The notes beneath the pieces are model-generated. The model made no database searches, was not told where the DNA came from, and saw only the letters and a program-made list of their open reading frames with translations. This document shows, one piece after another, positions 13,289 to 15,801 of a stretch of DNA of 15,801 nt. Made by a program: the position numbers and the translations under genes. The number at the start of each line of letters is the position of its first letter. The stretch's first letter is position 1. This DNA comes from Lachnospiraceae bacterium. GTDB lineage: Bacteria; Bacillota_A; Clostridia; Lachnospirales; Lachnospiraceae. Location of the stretch: assembly GCA_017613595.1 (NCBI GenBank), contig JAGADM010000164.1, forward strand, positions 1 through 15,801, in the 5' to 3' direction.

Positions 13289-15421
13289 ATGAATATGAAA
13301 AAGAAAAGAGCCGGATTTGCAGGCGGTCTGATCTATATGCATGCCGCGCAGATGGTTCTTTTGCTCGGTATCATGCTCACGCGTGATATCAGCCTGAAGA
13401 AAGGATTTCTTCCGGAAGCAGCGAGCCAGTTGGTTGCGCTCACGGTTCTGATGCTTCTTACGATTGCGTATTTTCTGCTTACCGGGAAGAAGGAACGAAA
13501 GAACGAAACAACACTGTTCTGGCTGATGGCAGGCGCGGATGCGGCTTATCAGCTGGTTGATTACATTCTGTTCGCGAAAAAGGTTAAACCGACCGGCGAG
13601 GACCTCTGGTTCTGGGCGGCGGGGATTGCCGTACTTATCGTATTTACGGTAGTTCAGATTATGGCGGACAAGGGACCGTGGAAGTTTTTGATGACGATTG
13701 TCATTCCGGTCCGCGCAATTATATCCGTGCTTGGTCTGATCCGGTATAAGAACGAATTTCTCCATGCCAAGGTTATGATTCCGATGTTCCTGCTGATGGC
13801 ACTTTTACTGGTGCTTTTTGTCTGGACGGGAGAACGCTTCAGTCTGGCTGTCGGCTGTATGCTTGTCATCGCGCAGATAGTTGTTTCCGTAATGACCATA
13901 CGGAAACTGGCGAAATCGCCGAGTATTATGCAGGCGCTCACCGGACTAGCCCGCGGAAAGAGCGAGAAGAGTATCCTTTTCGTATTCTGGATCGTGGCAG
14001 CGGTTATTCTTGTGATCACGATCGCCCTACAGCTGATCAAGTATTATGAGATTGTCGGGAAAATGTTAAGCATTACCGGCATTTGTCTGCTGATCCTTCT
14101 GTATTATTCGATCGGCGGAATTGAGGCTGAGGTTAGAGAATCGTTCGGTGTCGATGTAAATGATGCGGCGAAGAATGCCGTATACGGCGTATTTGTCCGG
14201 ATGTATGACCCGGCGCAGAAGCTTGACGACGTGAAGACTTACCGCATTGCGGTTCACGGTGAGCACGACGAATCCGAGGTCGAGGAAGCCATTGCGAAAC
14301 TGAACGAAACGGCAGGGACTTCCCTCGATATTGTTTATCTTGATAATCTTTCCGCAGTAGGGTCCGCGTTTTATAACGGGGAAGTCGACGCGGTATTTAT
14401 AGAACGTTCGACGGCGACCTATATCGATTCGGATTTTGAGACAAAGGGGATTGCGTATATCTTCTCTGAGGAGACGCGTGTAATTGCCGATATCAGCGTT
14501 CCCTTAAAGGAAAAGCAGACTCCGGGCGGTGATCCGGGACCGGGCGACGACCCGGGAGTTGACCCCGGAATCGAGGACCCAGAGAAGAAGTCTGATAAAG
14601 AAGACCTGACACAGACACCGTTCATTGTCTATGTCAGCGGAATCGATGTTTACGGGGATATTAAAACGAAGAGCCGAAGCGATGTAAATGTTCTTGTTGC
14701 GGTCAATCCGGTCACAAAGGAAATAGCACTTGTTACAACTCCGCGAGACGCGTATCTCGATATTCCCGGAAAGACGTCCGAGTACCGTGACAAGCTGACG
14801 CATGCCGGAAACTACGGCGTGTCGTATTCGGTGGCAACGCTTGAAAAGCTGTATGGTGTGAACGTGGATTACTATGTCCGCATCAATTTCTCGGGCGTTG
14901 AGAAGATTGTCAACCTTCTCGGCGGCGTGGATGTTGTTTCGCTTTACAATTTCACGGCCCGTCACGGCCCGTATGATTTCAAAAAAGGCACTAACCATAT
15001 GAACGGAGCGCAGGCGGTTTCCTTTGCCCGTGAGCGTATTACGCTTCCCGGCGGCGATGTAACGCGCGGCAAGCACCATATCGAGCTGATCAAAGGAATC
15101 TTTGCGAAGGTAACGACAACGGCGGTACTGACCAATTACCAGAGTCTGCTGGATGCCGTATCCGACAACTTCCAGACGGATATTTCCACCAATCAGATTG
15201 CGGCGCTTGCGGCAATGCAGCTTTCGGACGGCGCGGAGTGGCATTTTACGTCCTATGCTTCCTACGGAGACGGTGCGACGAAGATGTGTAATTCCTACCG
15301 CGGCGGAGAGTTGTGGGTATGCATCTTAAAGAAGAGTTCGGTTGACCGGGCTACGGAATTGATACAGCGCGTTCTTAACGGCGAGCACATTCCGGACGGC
15401 GAATATCAGTACGAACAGTAA
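13289..15421 (+). CDS. polytopic LytR-CpsA-Psr (LCP) family protein
   Basis: About 710 residues. LCP enzymes transfer wall teichoic acid or other glycopolymers from undecaprenyl carriers to peptidoglycan. Residue numbers here count from ATG 13265. About eight membrane helices occupy 18-285, far more than the single helix of classical LytR. Residues 325-410 form an extracytoplasmic domain (YRIAVHGEHDESEVEEA ... DAVFIERS). A Gly-Pro-Asp linker (419-438) leads to the LCP domain (452-620) with TTPRDAYLDI (R494, D495), the KLTHAGNYG block, YYVRINFSG and SFARER...GGDVTRGKHH (R589, R591, D598, R601). The ATG at 13265 abuts its only ribosome-like site and would leave a 13-base leader. ATG 13289, with AGGT upstream, fits better; 13295 is also possible. 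Confidence 0.88.
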   Translation: MNMKKKRAGFAGGLIYMHAAQMVLLLGIMLTRDISLKKGFLPEAASQLVALTVLMLLTIAYFLLTGKKERKNETTLFWLMAGADAAYQLVDYILFAKKVKPTGEDLWFWAAGIAVLIVFTVVQIMADKGPWKFLMTIVIPVRAIISVLGLIRYKNEFLHAKVMIPMFLLMALLLVLFVWTGERFSLAVGCMLVIAQIVVSVMTIRKLAKSPSIMQALTGLARGKSEKSILFVFWIVAAVILVITIALQLIKYYEIVGKMLSITGICLLILLYYSIGGIEAEVRESFGVDVNDAAKNAVYGVFVRMYDPAQKLDDVKTYRIAVHGEHDESEVEEAIAKLNETAGTSLDIVYLDNLSAVGSAFYNGEVDAVFIERSTATYIDSDFETKGIAYIFSEETRVIADISVPLKEKQTPGGDPGPGDDPGVDPGIEDPEKKSDKEDLTQTPFIVYVSGIDVYGDIKTKSRSDVNVLVAVNPVTKEIALVTTPRDAYLDIPGKTSEYRDKLTHAGNYGVSYSVATLEKLYGVNVDYYVRINFSGVEKIVNLLGGVDVVSLYNFTARHGPYDFKKGTNHMNGAQAVSFARERITLPGGDVTRGKHHIELIKGIFAKVTTTAVLTNYQSLLDAVSDNFQTDISTNQIAALAAMQLSDGAEWHFTSYASYGDGATKMCNSYRGGELWVCILKKSSVDRATELIQRVLNGEHIPDGEYQYEQ

Positions 15422-15425
15422 TATA

Positions 15426-15444
15426 CTGCCGTTTCTGACGGCAG
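15426..15444 (+). other. intercistronic hairpin between LCP and hydrolase genes
   Basis: CTGCCGT (15426-15432) and ACGGCAG (15438-15444) form a 7-bp stem with a TTCTG loop directly after the LCP stop. No T tract follows, so the two genes may still be co-transcribed; it could lower or protect the downstream message. Confidence 0.4.
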
Positions 15445-15459
15445 ATCGGAGGAGAAGGC

Positions 15460-15801
15460 ATGCAAATAGAATTTCTGGGTGCGGCGCATGAAGTGACCGG
15501 ATCGGCGACTCTTCTGACGACCGACCGATACAAGATTCTTGTGGATTACGGTTTGGAGCAGGGAAATAACATCTATGATAATGTGGATTTTCCCGTGGCA
15601 CCGGGCGATATCGACTGTGTTCTTCTGACTCATGCACATATCGATCATTCGGGTCGCCTTCCGGTGCTTGTCGCGAGAGGCTTTTCAGGACCGATCTATG
15701 CGACGGTTGCAACCAAGAGACTGTGCCGGATCATGCTTCTCGATTCCGCGCACATCCAGGAGCAGGAGGCGGAGTGGAAGAACCGCAAGAGCCGCAGAGC
15801 C
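15460..15801 (+). CDS. beta-CASP / metallo-beta-lactamase-fold hydrolase, N-terminal part
   Basis: The first 114 residues of a gene cut by the window end. The start MQIEFLGAAHEVTGSATLL and the metal-binding motif THAHIDHSGRLP (HxHxDH) are typical of MBL-fold proteins of the beta-CASP RNA-processing group (COG1236-like, related to CPSF73/Ysh1 and RNase J). The later QEQEAEWKNRKSRR segment also fits that group. It probably acts in the cytoplasm as a zinc-dependent ribonuclease. GGAGGAG lies a few bases before the ATG. The C-terminal beta-CASP domain, needed to confirm the call, is outside the window. Confidence 0.85.
   Translation, partial: MQIEFLGAAHEVTGSATLLTTDRYKILVDYGLEQGNNIYDNVDFPVAPGDIDCVLLTHAHIDHSGRLPVLVARGFSGPIYATVATKRLCRIMLLDSAHIQEQEAEWKNRKSRRA

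Noticed and set aside
14504..15244. 246-residue minus-strand open frame opposite the LCP domain
   Set aside because: Antisense to conserved LCP motifs and without its own signals.
1..15801. CRISPR arrays, insertion sequences, integrases, rRNA genes
   Set aside because: I looked for regularly spaced repeats, transposase or recombinase motifs and rRNA signatures and saw none.

Overview
The window reads as a chromosomal segment of a Gram-positive anaerobe of the class Clostridia, most likely a Lachnospiraceae-type gut or rumen bacterium. This placement is inferred from consensus sigma-A promoters, strong purine-rich ribosome binding sites, tRNA genes without an encoded CCA, an LplB/LplC-type carbohydrate ABC operon, an LCP-family cell-wall enzyme and the general flavour of the proteins. 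No taxonomic marker gene is present. Most genes look near 50% GC, but the stretch at about 4.0-5.6 kb is clearly richer in AT.

Layout. Positions 1-300 hold the 3' end of a tRNA-Phe gene, a structured spacer, a complete tRNA-Lys(UUU) gene and a terminator-like hairpin. Positions 310-2095 hold a PAP2-family membrane phosphatase and an unrecognised cytoplasmic protein, closed by a terminator that works for both converging transcripts. From 6913 down to 2090 on the minus strand lies the most interesting region: a secreted repeat-containing protein, a radical SAM/SPASM enzyme, a 38-residue Cys-containing peptide with its own promoter and terminator/attenuator, an HPr-kinase-like protein, a TraX-family acyltransferase and an S24/S26 signal-peptidase-like protein. 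Positions 7079-9273 (plus) hold a CbxX/SpoVK-type AAA+ ATPase transcribed divergently from that region. Positions 9622-13210 hold a sugar ABC transporter operon (two permeases and a lipoprotein binding protein, with no ATPase gene). Positions 13217-15421 hold a polytopic LytR-CpsA-Psr (LCP) protein, followed by the start of a beta-CASP metallo-beta-lactamase-fold hydrolase that runs off the window.

Main interpretation. The minus-strand genes at 2090-5609 look like a ribosomally synthesised, post-translationally modified peptide (RiPP) cluster. The tiny gene at 4055-4171 would encode the precursor, with an acidic leader ending in Gly-Gly and a core carrying three Cys. The radical SAM/SPASM protein would install a crosslink. 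The HprK-like kinase, TraX-like acyltransferase and S26-like protease form a translationally linked set that could phosphorylate, acylate and cleave the peptide. HprK-like kinases are established tailoring enzymes of some lasso peptides (paeninodin type). Placing one beside a radical SAM enzyme and a TraX acyltransferase is not a combination I recognise as a described class. No dedicated exporter or leader-peptidase transporter is visible in the window.

The other genes look like ordinary housekeeping and envelope functions: tRNAs, lipid phosphatase, sugar uptake with a strongly codon-biased binding protein, and cell-wall polymer attachment.
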